Positions 26,878 to 37,019 of a stretch of 64,000 bases of DNA are shown here, piece after piece (positions within the stretch are counted from its first letter, which is position 1; each line of letters starts with the position of its first letter). The notes under the pieces were generated by a model, which saw only the letters and a program-made list of their open reading frames with translations, searched no databases and was not told the origin of the DNA. Both the position numbers and the translations under genes were made by a program. Source of the stretch: Streptomyces mirabilis (GTDB lineage Bacteria > Actinomycetota > Actinomycetes > Streptomycetales > Streptomycetaceae); assembly GCF_039503195.1 (NCBI RefSeq), contig NZ_JBCJKP010000001.1:8494001-8558000 (forward strand), in the 5' to 3' direction.

Positions 26878-29022
26878 TCATGAACCGCCCCCCAACAGGC
26901 CCGCCGCCCGCGCCCAGCGATATTTCGCGCCGAGCACGGCCACCGGCTTCTCCGTCGTGTACGGGTACGCCACGACCCCCCGCTCGTACAGGTACTGGCA
27001 GGCCTCCTCGACCTCGACGTCACCCGCGAGCGACGCCACCACGGGCTTCTCGATGCCGCGCTCGCGGAATTCGGCCACCACGCGCGCGGTGAGCTCGGCG
27101 AAGACCATGGGCGGGGTCACGATGGTGTGCCAGTAGCCGAGGACGAGCGCGTGGATGCGCGGGTCCTCCAGGCCCAGCCGGATCGTCGCCTCGTACGTCG
27201 ACGGCGGCTCGCCCCCGGTGATGTCCACCGGGTTGCCCGCGGCTCCGAAGGGCGGGATGAAGGCCCTGAAGGACGCGTCCAGGTCCGGCGGGATCTCCAT
27301 CAGGGACAGGCCGTTGTCCGTCACCGCGTCGGACAGGAGCACACCGCTGCCGCCCGCACCCGTGATGATGACGACGTTGCCGCCCCTGGGGGTGGGAAGT
27401 ACGGGCAACGCGCGCGCGTACTCCAGCATTTCGTTCAGCCCGGGAGCCCGGATGACGCCGGCCTGCTTCAGGATGTCCTCGTACACGGCGTCGTCACCCG
27501 CGAGCGCGCCGGTGTGCGAGCCGGCGGCCTTCGCCCCGGCGGCCGTACGCCCCGCCTTCAGGACGACGACCGGCTTCTTCGGAACCGTCGCACGCGCCGC
27601 CGCCACGAAGGCGCGGCCGTCCTTCAGGTCCTCCAGGTGCATCGCGATGCACTCGGTGTGCGGGTCCTCGCCGAACCAGGTGAGCAGGTCGTCCTCGTCC
27701 AGGTCCGACTTGTTGCCGAGCCCGACGATCGCGGAAACACCCGTCTTCGTAGTGCGCGCGAACCCCAGGATGGCCATTCCTATGCCACCGGACTGCGAGG
27801 TGAGCGCGACGCCGCCTTTCACGTCGTACGGTGTGCAGAACGTGGCACACAGGTCCTGCCAGGTCGAGTAGTAGCCGTAGATGTTCGGCCCGAGCAGCCG
27901 GATCCCGTACCGCTCGGCGATGGCCACGATCTCGTCCTGGAGCTCGTGCTCGCCGGTCTCCGCGAACCCGGAGGGGATCAGTACGGCGTTGGGGATCCCC
28001 TTGCGTCCCACCTCCTCCAGGGCCGAGGCCACGAACCTGGCGGGGATCGCGAAGACCGCCACATCCACCTCACCGGGAACGTCGGTGACACTCTTGTACG
28101 CCTTGCGGCCCTGAATGTCATCGGCCTTGGGGTTCACCGGGTGGATCTCGCCGGAGAAGCCCCCGTCGACGAGGTTGCGCATGACCGAATTGCCGATCTT
28201 GCCCTGCTCGTTGGAGGCACCGATCACGGCCACGGACGAGGGCTCCATCAGCCGCCGCATCGACGTGAGGATCTCCTCGCGCGTGTACTTGCGCCGCTCC
28301 TTGGGGACCGAGTCCGCGAGGATCACGCGGATGTCCGCGGCGACCGCGCCCTCCGGAGTGGCGATCACCGGGTTGAGGTCCACCTCGGCGATCTCGGGGA
28401 AGTCCGCGACGAGTTCGGAGACCCGGCGGATCTGCTCGGCGATCGCCCACCGGTCCACCGGCGGCGCGCCACGCACCCCGCGCAGGATCCCGGCCGCCCT
28501 GATCGAGTCCAGCATCGACAGCGCCTCGTCGGCGTCCACGGGGGCGAGCCGGAAGGTGACGTCCTTCAGGACCTCCACCAGCACCCCACCGAGCCCGAAG
28601 GCGACGACCTTCCCGAAGGTCGGGTCGGTCACCGCCCCGACGATGACCTCCTGCCCTTGGGGGAGCAGCTCTTGGACCTGGACGCCCTCGATACGGGCCT
28701 CAGGGTCGTACGCCCGCGCGTTCTCGACGATCCTGTGGAAGGCGGCGCGTACGTCCGCCGCGCCCTCCACACCCACGATGACGCCGCCGGCGTCGGTCTT
28801 GTGCAGGATGTCCGGCGAGACGATCTTCATCACGACGGGTCCGCCGAAGCGCGCCGCGTACGCCACCGCCTCGTCGACGTCCGTCGCCAGCTCCTCGCCG
28901 GGGACGGCGATCGCGTACGCGTCGGCGATCACCTTTCCCTCGGGCGCGGTGAGCGCGCTCCGCCCCTCGGCCCGCACGGCGTCGAGGAGCGTGCGCACCC
29001 GGAGAATCCGGTCTTCGGCCAT
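26878..29022 (-). CDS. ADP-forming acetate/acyl-CoA ligase family protein (fused beta-alpha)
   Basis: A 714-residue acyl-CoA synthetase of the NDP-forming class. Residues about 10-235 are the ATP-grasp (beta-like) half, with PVVMKIVSPDILHKTDAGGV and VDLNPVIATPEG. Residues about 255-714 are the CoA-binding and ligase (alpha-like) half, with VAVIGASNEQGKIGNSVM, LLGPNIYGYYST, LTSQSGGIGMA and the phospho-histidine region AGSHTGALAGDD. This beta-alpha order is one of the known fusions. It follows frc directly, with a GTG/ATG start choice within the Frc stop region, so it is co-translated with the oxalate enzymes. It may load CoA on oxalate or formate, or recover energy from acyl-CoA; the substrate is unproven. 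Confidence 0.85.
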   Translation of the reverse strand: MAEDRILRVRTLLDAVRAEGRSALTAPEGKVIADAYAIAVPGEELATDVDEAVAYAARFGGPVVMKIVSPDILHKTDAGGVIVGVEGAADVRAAFHRIVENARAYDPEARIEGVQVQELLPQGQEVIVGAVTDPTFGKVVAFGLGGVLVEVLKDVTFRLAPVDADEALSMLDSIRAAGILRGVRGAPPVDRWAIAEQIRRVSELVADFPEIAEVDLNPVIATPEGAVAADIRVILADSVPKERRKYTREEILTSMRRLMEPSSVAVIGASNEQGKIGNSVMRNLVDGGFSGEIHPVNPKADDIQGRKAYKSVTDVPGEVDVAVFAIPARFVASALEEVGRKGIPNAVLIPSGFAETGEHELQDEIVAIAERYGIRLLGPNIYGYYSTWQDLCATFCTPYDVKGGVALTSQSGGIGMAILGFARTTKTGVSAIVGLGNKSDLDEDDLLTWFGEDPHTECIAMHLEDLKDGRAFVAAARATVPKKPVVVLKAGRTAAGAKAAGSHTGALAGDDAVYEDILKQAGVIRAPGLNEMLEYARALPVLPTPRGGNVVIITGAGGSGVLLSDAVTDNGLSLMEIPPDLDASFRAFIPPFGAAGNPVDITGGEPPSTYEATIRLGLEDPRIHALVLGYWHTIVTPPMVFAELTARVVAEFRERGIEKPVVASLAGDVEVEEACQYLYERGVVAYPYTTEKPVAVLGAKYRWARAAGLLGGGS

Positions 29023-29025
29023 CAC

Positions 29026-30285
29026 TCAGATCACTCCGTTCGACTTGAGCAGGCGAAGTTCCTCGTCGCCGAGGCCGAGCTCGCCGATGTAGACCTCTTC
29101 GTTGTGTTCGCCGAGCAGCGGCGAACTGGTCACGTCCACGGGGGAGTCGGAGAGCTTCAGCGGGCTGCCCACGGTCACGAACTCACCCCGCTCGGGGTGC
29201 GGCACCGACACGACCATCTCGTTGGCGACCAGCGACTCGTCCTCGATGATCTCCTTGGTGGACAGGATCGGGCCGCACGGGATGTTGTGGGCGTTGAGCT
29301 TCTCCAGCACCTCCCACTTGGGAAGCGTGGTCGACCACTCCTCGATGAGCTGGAACATCTTGGTGAGCTGCGGCAGCCGGGCCTCCGGGGTCGCCCACTC
29401 GGGGTCGTCCGCCAGCTCCGGCCGCCCGATGAGCTCGGTGATCGGCTTCCAGCCGACGGGCTGCACGATGACGTACACGTAGTCGTTGGGGCCGCCCGGA
29501 GCGCATTTGACCGCCCAGCCCGGCTGACCGCCGCCGGACGCGTTGCCGGAGCGGGGAACCTCGACGCCGAAGTCGTCGTTGGGATATTCGGCGAGCGGGC
29601 CATGTGTCAGTCGCTGCTGATCGCGCAACTTCACCCGGCAGAGGTTGAGCACGGCATGCTGCATGGCCACGTTGACCCGCTGCCCGCGCCCGGTGTTCTC
29701 CCGCTGGTACAGCGCCGCGAGAATCCCCGCCACGGCGTGCACGCCCGTGCCCGAGTCACCGATCTGGGCTCCCGTCGCCAGCGGCGGCCCGTCCTCGAAA
29801 CCGGTGGTGGACATCGACCCGCCCATGGCCTGCGCGACGACCTCGTAGGCCTTGAAGTTGGTGTACGGGCCGTCCCCGAACCCCTTGATGGAGGCATAGA
29901 CGATCCGCGGATTGATCTCCTGGATGCGGTCCCAGGTGAAGCCCATGCGGTCGACCGCGCCCGGTCCGAAGTTCTCGACCATGACGTCGGAGCGCCGGAT
30001 CAGTTCGGTGAGGATCTCCTTGCCGCGCTCGGTCTTGGTGTTGAGGGTGATGCTCCGCTTGTTGCAGTTGAGCATCGTGAAGTAGAGGGAGTCGACGTCG
30101 GGGAGGTCGCGCAGTTGCTTGCGGGTGATGTCACCGGTCGGCGCCTCCAGCTTGACGACGTCCGCGCCCAGCCAGGCCAGCAGCTGCGTGGCGGACGGAC
30201 CCGACTGGACGTGCGTCATGTCGAGGACACGGACGCCTTCGAGAGCCTTGGTCGACGTTCCTGTGATCGGGGTGATCGGGGTCAT
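29026..30285 (-). CDS. frc: Formyl-CoA:oxalate CoA-transferase
   Basis: A 419-residue class III (family III) CoA-transferase. It shows [29 protein letters not shown] at the N-terminus, [12 protein letters not shown], the catalytic Asp in [10 protein letters not shown], and the Frc-typical [11 protein letters not shown] region. It transfers CoA from formyl-CoA (or succinyl-CoA) to oxalate, feeding the decarboxylase encoded 10 bp upstream. The ATG at 30285 is chosen because GAGG lies at good spacing; a GTG three codons earlier is possible. Confidence 0.92.
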   Translation of the reverse strand: MTPITPITGTSTKALEGVRVLDMTHVQSGPSATQLLAWLGADVVKLEAPTGDITRKQLRDLPDVDSLYFTMLNCNKRSITLNTKTERGKEILTELIRRSDVMVENFGPGAVDRMGFTWDRIQEINPRIVYASIKGFGDGPYTNFKAYEVVAQAMGGSMSTTGFEDGPPLATGAQIGDSGTGVHAVAGILAALYQRENTGRGQRVNVAMQHAVLNLCRVKLRDQQRLTHGPLAEYPNDDFGVEVPRSGNASGGGQPGWAVKCAPGGPNDYVYVIVQPVGWKPITELIGRPELADDPEWATPEARLPQLTKMFQLIEEWSTTLPKWEVLEKLNAHNIPCGPILSTKEIIEDESLVANEMVVSVPHPERGEFVTVGSPLKLSDSPVDVTSSPLLGEHNEEVYIGELGLGDEELRLLKSNGVI

Positions 30286-30295
30286 CGCGGGCACC

Positions 30296-31981
30296 TCACT
30301 TGTACATCGTCTGGTTCATGGTTCCGGGGGCGTACGCGTCCGGGTCGACCCAGACGTTGATCAGCGAAGGCTTGCCCGACTCCCGGGCACGCCGGAGCGC
30401 CGGGCCGATGTCGGCGGGGTCGCGGACCTCCTCGCCGTAACCGCCCAGCATCTGCGCGAACTTGTCGTAGTGGACGTCGCCGAGGGTGTTGCCGACCCGC
30501 TCGCGCTCCAGGCCGTACTTCTGGGCCTGGCCGTAACGGATCTGGTTCATGGAGGAGTTGTTGCCGACGATGCCGACGAAGGGGAGGTTGTAGCGGACGA
30601 GGGTCTCGAAGTCCCAGCCGGTGAGGGAGAAGGCGCCGTCCCCGAAGAGGGCGACGACCTCCTTGTCGGGCCGTGCCTGCTTGGCCGCGAGCACGAACGG
30701 GACGCCGACGCCGAGCGTCCCGAGCGGGCCCGGGTCCATCCAGTGCCCGGGTGACTTGGGCTGGACGACCTGCCCGGAGAAGGTGACGATGTCGCCGCCG
30801 TCCCCGATGTAGATCGAGTCCTCGGTGAGGAAGTCGTTGATCTCGCTGACCAGGCGGTACGGGTGGATCGGCGAGGCGTCCGACTTCAGGCTGGGCAGCC
30901 GCTTCTCGACGGCCGTCTGCTCGGCCGCCCGCAGCTCGTCCAGCCACTCCTTGCGCTTCGACGCGCCGCCGTTGAGGCGCCCTGAGGCCGCCTCGGTGAC
31001 CGACTTCAGGATCAGACCCGCGTCGCCGACGATGCCGAGGTCGATGTCCCGGTTCTTGCCGACGGTCCGGTAGTCGAGGTCGATCTGCACGACGGTCGCG
31101 TCCGGGGAGAGCCGCTTGCCGTAGCCCATGCGGAAGTCGAAGGGCGTACCCACGATGACGATGACATCGGCGTGGGAGAAGGCGTACCGGCGCGAGAGCT
31201 GGAAGTGGTGCGGGTCCCCGGGCGGCAGCGTGCCGCGCCCCGCGCCGTTCATGTACGCCGGGATGTTGAGGGTGCGGACGAGCTCGATGGCGGACGCGGT
31301 GCCGCGCGTCGTCCACACCTGGCTGCCCAGCAGGATCGCGGGCTTCTCGGCGTGGACGAGGAGGTCGGCGAGCCTCTCGATCGCCTCGGGGTCACCGGCC
31401 GAGCGGGTCGAGGCCCGGTAGTGGCCGGCGGCCGGGATCCGGGCCTTCTCCACCGGCACCCTGGCGTCCAGGACATCGCGCGGGATTTCCAGGAAGGAGG
31501 GGCCGGGCGCGCCGTGGAAGCACTCCCGGAACGCCATCGACACCATGTCGGCGGCGCGTGCCGTGTCCGGCACCGTCGCCGCGAACTTGGTGATCGGCGT
31601 CATCATGTCGACGTGCGGCAGGTCCTGCAGGGACCCCATCTTGTGCTGGGTGTGCGCCCCCTGGCCGCCGATGAGCAGCATCGGGGACTCGGCGCGGAAG
31701 GCGTTGGCGACGCCGGTCACGGCGTCGGTCGTACCGGGACCCGCCGTGACGACGGCGCATCCGGGCTTGCCGGTGATGCGTGCGTAGCCGTCGGCGGCGT
31801 GGGCGGCGACCTGCTCGTGACGGACGTCGACGACCTCTATGCCTTCGTCGACGCAGCCGTCGTAGATGTCGATGATGTGGCCGCCGCACAGGGTGTAGAT
31901 GACCTCCACACCTTCTGCTTTGAGTGCCTTGGCGACCAGATGCCCACCGGAGATGAAGTCCTGGCTGATGTCGTCGGGCAT
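30296..31981 (-). CDS. oxc: Oxalyl-CoA decarboxylase
   Basis: A 561-residue ThDP-dependent decarboxylase. The catalytic Glu is in [19 protein letters not shown]; the Oxc/HACL signature [16 protein letters not shown] and the ThDP-binding [15 protein letters not shown]...NN motif are present. It converts oxalyl-CoA to formyl-CoA and CO2. The start is the ATG at 31981; the frame stays open far upstream, but that stretch is antisense to sucC and lacks family similarity. It leads the oxalate operon and is divergent from sucC; a palindrome 50-75 bp upstream is the likely operator. Confidence 0.93.
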   Translation of the reverse strand: MPDDISQDFISGGHLVAKALKAEGVEVIYTLCGGHIIDIYDGCVDEGIEVVDVRHEQVAAHAADGYARITGKPGCAVVTAGPGTTDAVTGVANAFRAESPMLLIGGQGAHTQHKMGSLQDLPHVDMMTPITKFAATVPDTARAADMVSMAFRECFHGAPGPSFLEIPRDVLDARVPVEKARIPAAGHYRASTRSAGDPEAIERLADLLVHAEKPAILLGSQVWTTRGTASAIELVRTLNIPAYMNGAGRGTLPPGDPHHFQLSRRYAFSHADVIVIVGTPFDFRMGYGKRLSPDATVVQIDLDYRTVGKNRDIDLGIVGDAGLILKSVTEAASGRLNGGASKRKEWLDELRAAEQTAVEKRLPSLKSDASPIHPYRLVSEINDFLTEDSIYIGDGGDIVTFSGQVVQPKSPGHWMDPGPLGTLGVGVPFVLAAKQARPDKEVVALFGDGAFSLTGWDFETLVRYNLPFVGIVGNNSSMNQIRYGQAQKYGLERERVGNTLGDVHYDKFAQMLGGYGEEVRDPADIGPALRRARESGKPSLINVWVDPDAYAPGTMNQTMYK

Positions 31982-32032
31982 GGCGAAGTCCTGTCCCTTC
32001 GTAGGGGGTTGGAACGCTCTCGCGGTACATTG

Positions 32033-32056
32033 CATACAGTCGACGAATACTGTATG
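32033..32056. promoter_or_regulatory. Palindromic operator between oxc and sucC
   Basis: CATACAGT (32033-32040) and ACTGTATG (32049-32056) form a perfect 8-bp inverted repeat with an 8-bp centre, in the 180-bp divergent spacer. The right half and its flank (AATACTGTATG) match the site GATACTGTCTG upstream of the GntR gene at 2688-2698. This suggests one FCD-type GntR protein acts at both places. Confidence 0.6.
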
Positions 32057-32161
32057 AAGCTTGTTATCCCGCATCCGGTGGGTGGTGTCCAGGGGGCGTG
32101 CGGCATTTTCCGGGGGTCTGGGAGTCGCTCCCCGGACAGACACAGCAGTCAGGAGCCGGTG

Positions 32162-33292
32162 ATGGACCTGTACGAACACCAGGCAAGGGAACTCTTCGAG
32201 GAACACGGCATCTTGGTGCCGAGGGCCGAGGTCACGGACTCGCCCGAGGAGGCGCGCGCGATCGCCCGCCGACTCGGCGGCCGAGTCGTCGTGAAAGCCC
32301 AGGTGAAGACCGGTGGACGCGGCAAGGCGGGCGGCGTCGAACTCGCCGCCGACCCGGCCGCCGCCGAGCTCACCGCACGTCGGATTCTCGGCATGGACAT
32401 CAAGGGCCACACGGTCGGCAAGGTGATGCTGGCCCAACCGGTCGACATCGAGAGCGAGTTCTACGTCGGCTACGTCCTCGACCGCGCCGCCGGACGCTTC
32501 CTCGCGATCGCGTCGGCCGAGGGCGGCATGGACATCGAGGAGGTCGCCGCGAGCCGCCCGGAGTCGGTGGCGCGTGTTCCCGTGGACCCGGCCGTGGGCG
32601 TCACCTCGGCGAAGGCGACCGAGATCGCCGAGGCCGCGGGGCTGCCCCCGGAGACCGTCGACGTTCTCGTACGCCTCTGGGGGGTGCTGACCCGCGAGGA
32701 CGCCGTGCTCGTCGAGGTGAACCCCCTCGTACGCACCGCCCGGGGGCAGATCCTCGCCCTGGACGGCAAGGTCACCCTCGACGACAACGCCCGCTTCCGC
32801 CAGACGCGTTGGGGTGAGCAGGAGGCCACGCACGACGACCCCTTGGAGGCGGCGGCCGCGGCCAAGGGTCTCAACTACGTCAAACTGGACGGCGAGGTCG
32901 GCATCATCGGCAACGGCGCGGGCCTCGTCATGTCGACGCTCGACGTGGTCGCGGGCTGCGGTGCCCGCCCCGCGAACTTCCTCGACATCGGCGGCGGGGC
33001 CTCCGCCCAGACCATGGCCGACGGCCTCTCCGTGATCCTCTCCGACCCGGCCGTGAAATCGGTCTTCGTCAACGTCTTCGGCGGCATCACGGCCTGCGAC
33101 GCGGTCGCCGACGGCATCGTGCGGGCGCTGGAGACCGTGCGGTTGACCAAACCCCTCGTGGTCCGCCTCGACGGCAACAACGCCGTCCGTGGCCGCGCCA
33201 TCCTCGACGGCCGCGCGCACCCCCTGGTCCAGCAGGCCACCACCATGGACGACGCCGCACACCGCGCGGCCCGACTCGCCACCGCCGGTTGA
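32162..33292 (+). CDS. sucC: Succinate--CoA ligase subunit beta-like protein
   Basis: A 376-residue ATP-grasp protein of the SucC family: [17 protein letters not shown] start, [18 protein letters not shown], the LVEVNPLV metal-binding segment, and the C-terminal [10 protein letters not shown] and [12 protein letters not shown] motifs. It pairs with the alpha subunit encoded 14 bp later. It sits opposite the oxalate operon and shares its regulatory spacer, so it is likely a second, pathway-specific copy. It could make succinyl-CoA for the CoA-transferase or act on another acid; this is inferred. Confidence 0.9.
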   Translation: MDLYEHQARELFEEHGILVPRAEVTDSPEEARAIARRLGGRVVVKAQVKTGGRGKAGGVELAADPAAAELTARRILGMDIKGHTVGKVMLAQPVDIESEFYVGYVLDRAAGRFLAIASAEGGMDIEEVAASRPESVARVPVDPAVGVTSAKATEIAEAAGLPPETVDVLVRLWGVLTREDAVLVEVNPLVRTARGQILALDGKVTLDDNARFRQTRWGEQEATHDDPLEAAAAAKGLNYVKLDGEVGIIGNGAGLVMSTLDVVAGCGARPANFLDIGGGASAQTMADGLSVILSDPAVKSVFVNVFGGITACDAVADGIVRALETVRLTKPLVVRLDGNNAVRGRAILDGRAHPLVQQATTMDDAAHRAARLATAG

Positions 33293-33306
33293 AGGAGGAA
33301 CAGGAC

Positions 33307-34206
33307 ATGGCCATCTTTCTCACCAAGGAGAGCAAGGTTCTCGTCCAGGGCATGACCGGCGGCGAGGGCATGAAACACACGCGGCGGATGCTCGCCGCCG
33401 GCACGGACGTCGTCGGCGGGGTCAACCCGCGCAAGGCGGGCCGGACCGTCGACTTCGACGACCGGGCGGTGCCCGTCTTCGGCTCGGTGCGCGAGGGGAT
33501 GGCGGCGACCGGCGCCGACGTCACCGTCGTGTTCGTACCGCCCGCGTTCGCCAAGGCCGCGGTGACCGAGGCCGCCGACGCGGGCATCGGGCTCGCCGTC
33601 GTCATCACCGAGGGCATCCCCGTCCACGACTCCGTCGCCTTCCACGCGTACGCCGCCACGAAGGGCACCCGCGTCATCGGCCCCAACTGCCCGGGCCTGA
33701 TCACTCCGGGGCAGTCGAACGCGGGCATCATCCCCGCCGACATCACCAAGCCGGGGCGCATCGGCCTGGTGTCCAAGTCGGGCACGCTGACGTACCAACT
33801 CATGTACGAACTCCGCGACATCGGCTTCTCGACGTGCGTGGGCATCGGCGGCGACCCCGTGGTCGGCACCACCCACATCGACTGCCTGGCCGCCTTCCAG
33901 GACGACCCGGACACCGAACTCGTCGTCCTCATCGGCGAGATCGGCGGCGACGCCGAGGAGCGGGCCGCCGCGTACATCCGCGACCACGTCACCAAGCCCG
34001 TCGTCGCCTACATCGCCGGCTTCACCGCGCCCGAGGGCAGGACGATGGGCCACGCGGGCGCGATCGTCTCCGGCTCGGCCGGCACCGCGCAGGCGAAGAA
34101 GGAGGCCCTCGAAGCGGCCGGAGTACGAGTGGGCGGCACGCCGACCGAGACGGCCCGGCTGGTGCTGACCCGGTTGGAATCGGAGCGTGTCGCCGCACAG
34201 GGGTGA
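33307..34206 (+). CDS. sucD: Succinate--CoA ligase subunit alpha-like protein
   Basis: A 299-residue SucD-type subunit: N-terminal CoA-binding Rossmann fold ([19 protein letters not shown]), [18 protein letters not shown], and the active-site phosphohistidine loop [32 protein letters not shown] and [16 protein letters not shown] are family hallmarks. AAGGAGGA precedes the ATG. It is cotranscribed with the beta subunit. Confidence 0.9.
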   Translation: MAIFLTKESKVLVQGMTGGEGMKHTRRMLAAGTDVVGGVNPRKAGRTVDFDDRAVPVFGSVREGMAATGADVTVVFVPPAFAKAAVTEAADAGIGLAVVITEGIPVHDSVAFHAYAATKGTRVIGPNCPGLITPGQSNAGIIPADITKPGRIGLVSKSGTLTYQLMYELRDIGFSTCVGIGGDPVVGTTHIDCLAAFQDDPDTELVVLIGEIGGDAEERAAAYIRDHVTKPVVAYIAGFTAPEGRTMGHAGAIVSGSAGTAQAKKEALEAAGVRVGGTPTETARLVLTRLESERVAAQG

Positions 34207-34445
34207 GATGAGACGTCACTCATAGTTGATGTGAGGTGACTGTCACGAGCGGAGCCTCCTCAGTACCTTCCTCCGTACGTACGCGACCACCCTGCGCGTA
34301 CGAACCCTTCGCTCCGTGCGGACGCGACCACCGTCCTCCTCCGCACGGATGCGACCACTCCTCGTCCGGGCCCGTGGACCATGCAGCTCGGCAGGAGCCA
34401 GGCACCTCCCGCCCCCGACTGTGCACCGAGAGCGGAGACATCCGA
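34207..34445 (+). other. Spacer between sucD and the aldehyde dehydrogenase gene
   Basis: This 239-bp non-coding stretch has no clear terminator. It carries several diverged copies of a CGTACGCGACCACC / GGACGCGACCACC / GGATGCGACCAC element, and an ACGTCACTCATAGTTGATGTGAGGTGACTGT segment near its left end that may hold a promoter. No RNA gene is recognised. Confidence 0.4.
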
Positions 34446-35999
34446 ATGGCATCCACCCTCAACAACCCCCTTGCCCTGAAGTCCGGTACGTCCTGGGCCG
34501 ACGCCTGGCAGCGCTGCCTCGCCGTCGCCCCCGAGGCGTTCCGGGAGGACCGCGTCCTCAATCTCTGGGACGCCGCCTGGCGGGCGGACGGCCGGGCACT
34601 GCCCGCCACCAGTCCGGTCGACGGAAGCCCCATCGCGGGCCCGCCCCGTCTGAACGCCACAACCGCCCACCAGGCCGTACGGGCCTCACTCGACCAGCAC
34701 CGGGCCTGGCGGCATGTCCCGCTCGCCGAACGACGGGCGCGCGTCGCGGCCACCCTCGACGCCCTGACCGAGCACCGCGAGCTGCTCGCCCTCCTCCTCG
34801 TCTGGGAGATCGGCAAGCCCTGGCGACTCGCGCAGGCCGACGTGGACCGGGCGATCGACGGGGTGCGCTGGTACGTCGACGGCATCGAGCCCATGGTCGA
34901 CGGCCGGACGCCGCTCGACGGGCCGGTGTCCAACATCGCGAGCTGGAACTACCCGATGAGCGTGCTCGTTCACGCAATGCTGGTACAGGCATTGGCAGGG
35001 AACGCGGTCATCGCCAAGACCCCGACCGACGGCGGCGTCGCCTGCCTCACCCTGGCCGGCGCGCTCGCCGCACGCGAAGGGATTCCCGTCACCCTCGTCA
35101 GCGGCAGCGGAGGCGAGCTGTCGGAGGCGCTGGTCCGCGCGCCCGAGATCGGCTGTGTCTCCTTCGTCGGCGGCCGTGACACGGGCGCCGCGGTGGCCAC
35201 CGCCGTCGCCGACCTCGGCAAGCGGCATGTGCTCGAACAGGAGGGACTCAACACCTGGGGCATCTGGAACCACACGGACTGGGACGCACTGACGGCCGTC
35301 ATCCCCAAGCTCTTCGACTACGGCAAGCAGCGCTGCACCGCCTACCCGCGCTTCGTCGTCCAGCGCTCGCTGTTCGACGAGTTCCTCGCCGCCTATCTCC
35401 CCGCCGTCCGCACCCTGCGGGTCGGTCACCCACTGGCCGTCGAGCACCCCGAAGACCCGTACCCCGCGCTGGACTTCGGGCCCGTCATCAACGCGGCCAA
35501 GGCGAAGGAGCTGCACGACCAGGTGGCGGAGGCCATCGACCGCGGCGCCGTCCCGCTGCACCGCGGCAAGCTGACCGACGCACGCTTCCTGCCCGGCCAG
35601 GACACGGCGGCGTACGTCCAACCGGTCACGCTCCTGAACCCGCCGCCGTCCTCACCGCTGCACCACGCGGAGCCCTTCGGCCCGGTCGACACCATCGTCC
35701 TGGTCGACACCGAGGCGGAGCTGCTCGCCGCGATGAACGCGTCGAACGGCGCGCTCGTCGCCACGCTGTCCACGGACGACGAGGCGACGTACGCCCGACT
35801 GGCCCCGCAGATCCGCGCGTTCAAGGTCGGCCGCGGCAAGCCCCGCTCCCGGGGCGACCGCGACGAGCTCTTCGGCGGCCTCGGCGCGTCCTGGCGCGGC
35901 GCCTTCGTCGGCGGCGAGCTGCTCGTGCGCGCCGTCACACAGGGGCCAGCGGGGGAGCGGCTGCCGGGCAACTTCCCCGAGTACCAGCTCGTTCCGTGA
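34446..35999 (+). CDS. Aldehyde dehydrogenase family protein
   Basis: A 517-residue protein with the ALDH fold: SNIASWNYPMSVLVHAM (cofactor region), NAVIAKTPTDGG, FVGGRDTGAAVA (NAD loop), a diverged Glu motif LEQEGLNTWGIW in place of LELGGK, and the catalytic Cys in YGKQRCTAYPRFVV. Upstream extension to 34236 is rejected: the preceding 70 codons are low-quality Arg/Pro/Ser reading, and the ATG has GGAGA spaced before it. It follows sucCD by 239 bp on the same strand. Substrate unknown; a role in C2 or semialdehyde metabolism tied to the oxalate region is possible. Confidence 0.85.
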   Translation: MASTLNNPLALKSGTSWADAWQRCLAVAPEAFREDRVLNLWDAAWRADGRALPATSPVDGSPIAGPPRLNATTAHQAVRASLDQHRAWRHVPLAERRARVAATLDALTEHRELLALLLVWEIGKPWRLAQADVDRAIDGVRWYVDGIEPMVDGRTPLDGPVSNIASWNYPMSVLVHAMLVQALAGNAVIAKTPTDGGVACLTLAGALAAREGIPVTLVSGSGGELSEALVRAPEIGCVSFVGGRDTGAAVATAVADLGKRHVLEQEGLNTWGIWNHTDWDALTAVIPKLFDYGKQRCTAYPRFVVQRSLFDEFLAAYLPAVRTLRVGHPLAVEHPEDPYPALDFGPVINAAKAKELHDQVAEAIDRGAVPLHRGKLTDARFLPGQDTAAYVQPVTLLNPPPSSPLHHAEPFGPVDTIVLVDTEAELLAAMNASNGALVATLSTDDEATYARLAPQIRAFKVGRGKPRSRGDRDELFGGLGASWRGAFVGGELLVRAVTQGPAGERLPGNFPEYQLVP

Positions 36000-36022
36000 G
36001 GTGAGGGCGGGCGGTACCCGCC

Positions 36023-36958
36023 TCAGGGCGCCGCCTGCTCTCTCGGCCCCCTGCGGCTCCCTGCGATGATCTCGTCCACCAGCCAGCGGGCGACACCTGG
36101 GGGGTAGGGCTGGGGCAGACCGAGCACGACATGGTTCACGCCGATGCCGATGAGGTCGGCGACAGTGGCGCGGGTGGCGGCGGGGTCGTCGTACGAGACG
36201 ACGACCTGGACGGAGCGCGTGATCTCACGCGGATCCCGTCCGATGTCGGCACAGTGCGCGTCCAGCACCCGAGCGCGCTCGGCGACGAACTCGACGTCGT
36301 GGTGCGGCGGCCCGGGGATGTTCCAGATGTCGGCCTGCTCGGCGACGAGCCGCAGCAGCCGGGTCCCCCAGCCGCCGATCAGCAGGGGCGGCCCGGGCCG
36401 CTGCACCGGCTTGGGCTCGTTCCGCGTGCCCCGCAGCCGGTAATAACGCCCCTCGAAGTCGAAGGGGTCGTCCCGCGTCCACATCCGCCGCAGGATCTCG
36501 ACCGTCTCGCCGAGCCGGGCCACCCCCTCGCCCGGCGGGACGAGGGAGAGTCCGTACGCCTCGTACTCGGCGACGGCCGGATTCTCGCCGGAGATCCCGC
36601 CCGTGCCGGGCGGCTGGTGGGTGCCGCCGACGCCGATGCCCATGACCAGCCGACCGCCGGAGATCACGTCCACGGTCGAGGCCATCTTCCCGAGGACGGC
36701 CGGCGGGCGGATGCGGTTGCTGGTGACGAGGAGCCCGAGCCGCAGCCGCTCGGTCTGCGCGGCCAGGGCGCTGAGCAGCGTCCAACCCTCATGGACCTGG
36801 CCGTCCTTGGGGCCGCGGAGCGGAAGCAGATGGTCCCAGAGCCAGGCGTCCTCGATCTCGGGCAGGGCGTCGGCCTCCTGCCAGACGCGGCGGAGGTCGT
36901 CGTAGGAGACGTGCATGGGGGTGGTCTTGATACCGAAGCGCACGCGGTGATCGCTCAT
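36023..36958 (-). CDS. LLM class F420-dependent oxidoreductase
   Basis: A 311-residue luciferase-like TIM barrel: FGIKTTPMHVSYDDL at the N-terminus, LRLGLLVTSNRIRPPAVLGKMASTVD, RLVMGIGVGGTH, and a late LLIGGWGTRLLRLVAEQADIWN segment, all typical of F420-dependent flavin-like oxidoreductases. The ATG at 36958 is preferred over an in-frame TTG at 36976. It is divergent from a MarR regulator with a 61-bp spacer, which is the usual layout for a drug or phenolic-responsive pair. Convergent with the aldehyde dehydrogenase gene. Confidence 0.88.
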   Translation of the reverse strand: MSDHRVRFGIKTTPMHVSYDDLRRVWQEADALPEIEDAWLWDHLLPLRGPKDGQVHEGWTLLSALAAQTERLRLGLLVTSNRIRPPAVLGKMASTVDVISGGRLVMGIGVGGTHQPPGTGGISGENPAVAEYEAYGLSLVPPGEGVARLGETVEILRRMWTRDDPFDFEGRYYRLRGTRNEPKPVQRPGPPLLIGGWGTRLLRLVAEQADIWNIPGPPHHDVEFVAERARVLDAHCADIGRDPREITRSVQVVVSYDDPAATRATVADLIGIGVNHVVLGLPQPYPPGVARWLVDEIIAGSRRGPREQAAP

Positions 36959-36969
36959 ATCGCTCAGCT

Positions 36970-37006
36970 TAGACAATCATCAGCGCAGCTGACAATCAGT
37001 CTTGGG
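36970..37006. promoter_or_regulatory. Candidate MarR operator in a divergent spacer
   Basis: The 61-bp spacer has two direct copies of GACAATCA (36972-36979 and 36991-36998) that flank a CAGCGCAGCTG core. MarR proteins commonly bind such sites overlapping the promoters of their own gene and the divergent target. Confidence 0.4.
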
Positions 37007-37019
37007 TACAGTTTCCGGC

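Noticed and set aside
27127..30360. A 1077-codon plus-strand frame
   Set aside because: It is antisense to the acyl-CoA ligase and frc genes, and its His/Arg/Asp-rich text matches no family.
34236..34445. N-terminal extension of the aldehyde dehydrogenase
   Set aside because: The extra 70 codons are Arg/Pro/Ser/His-rich, carry no family similarity, and the internal ATG has a proper ribosome binding site.
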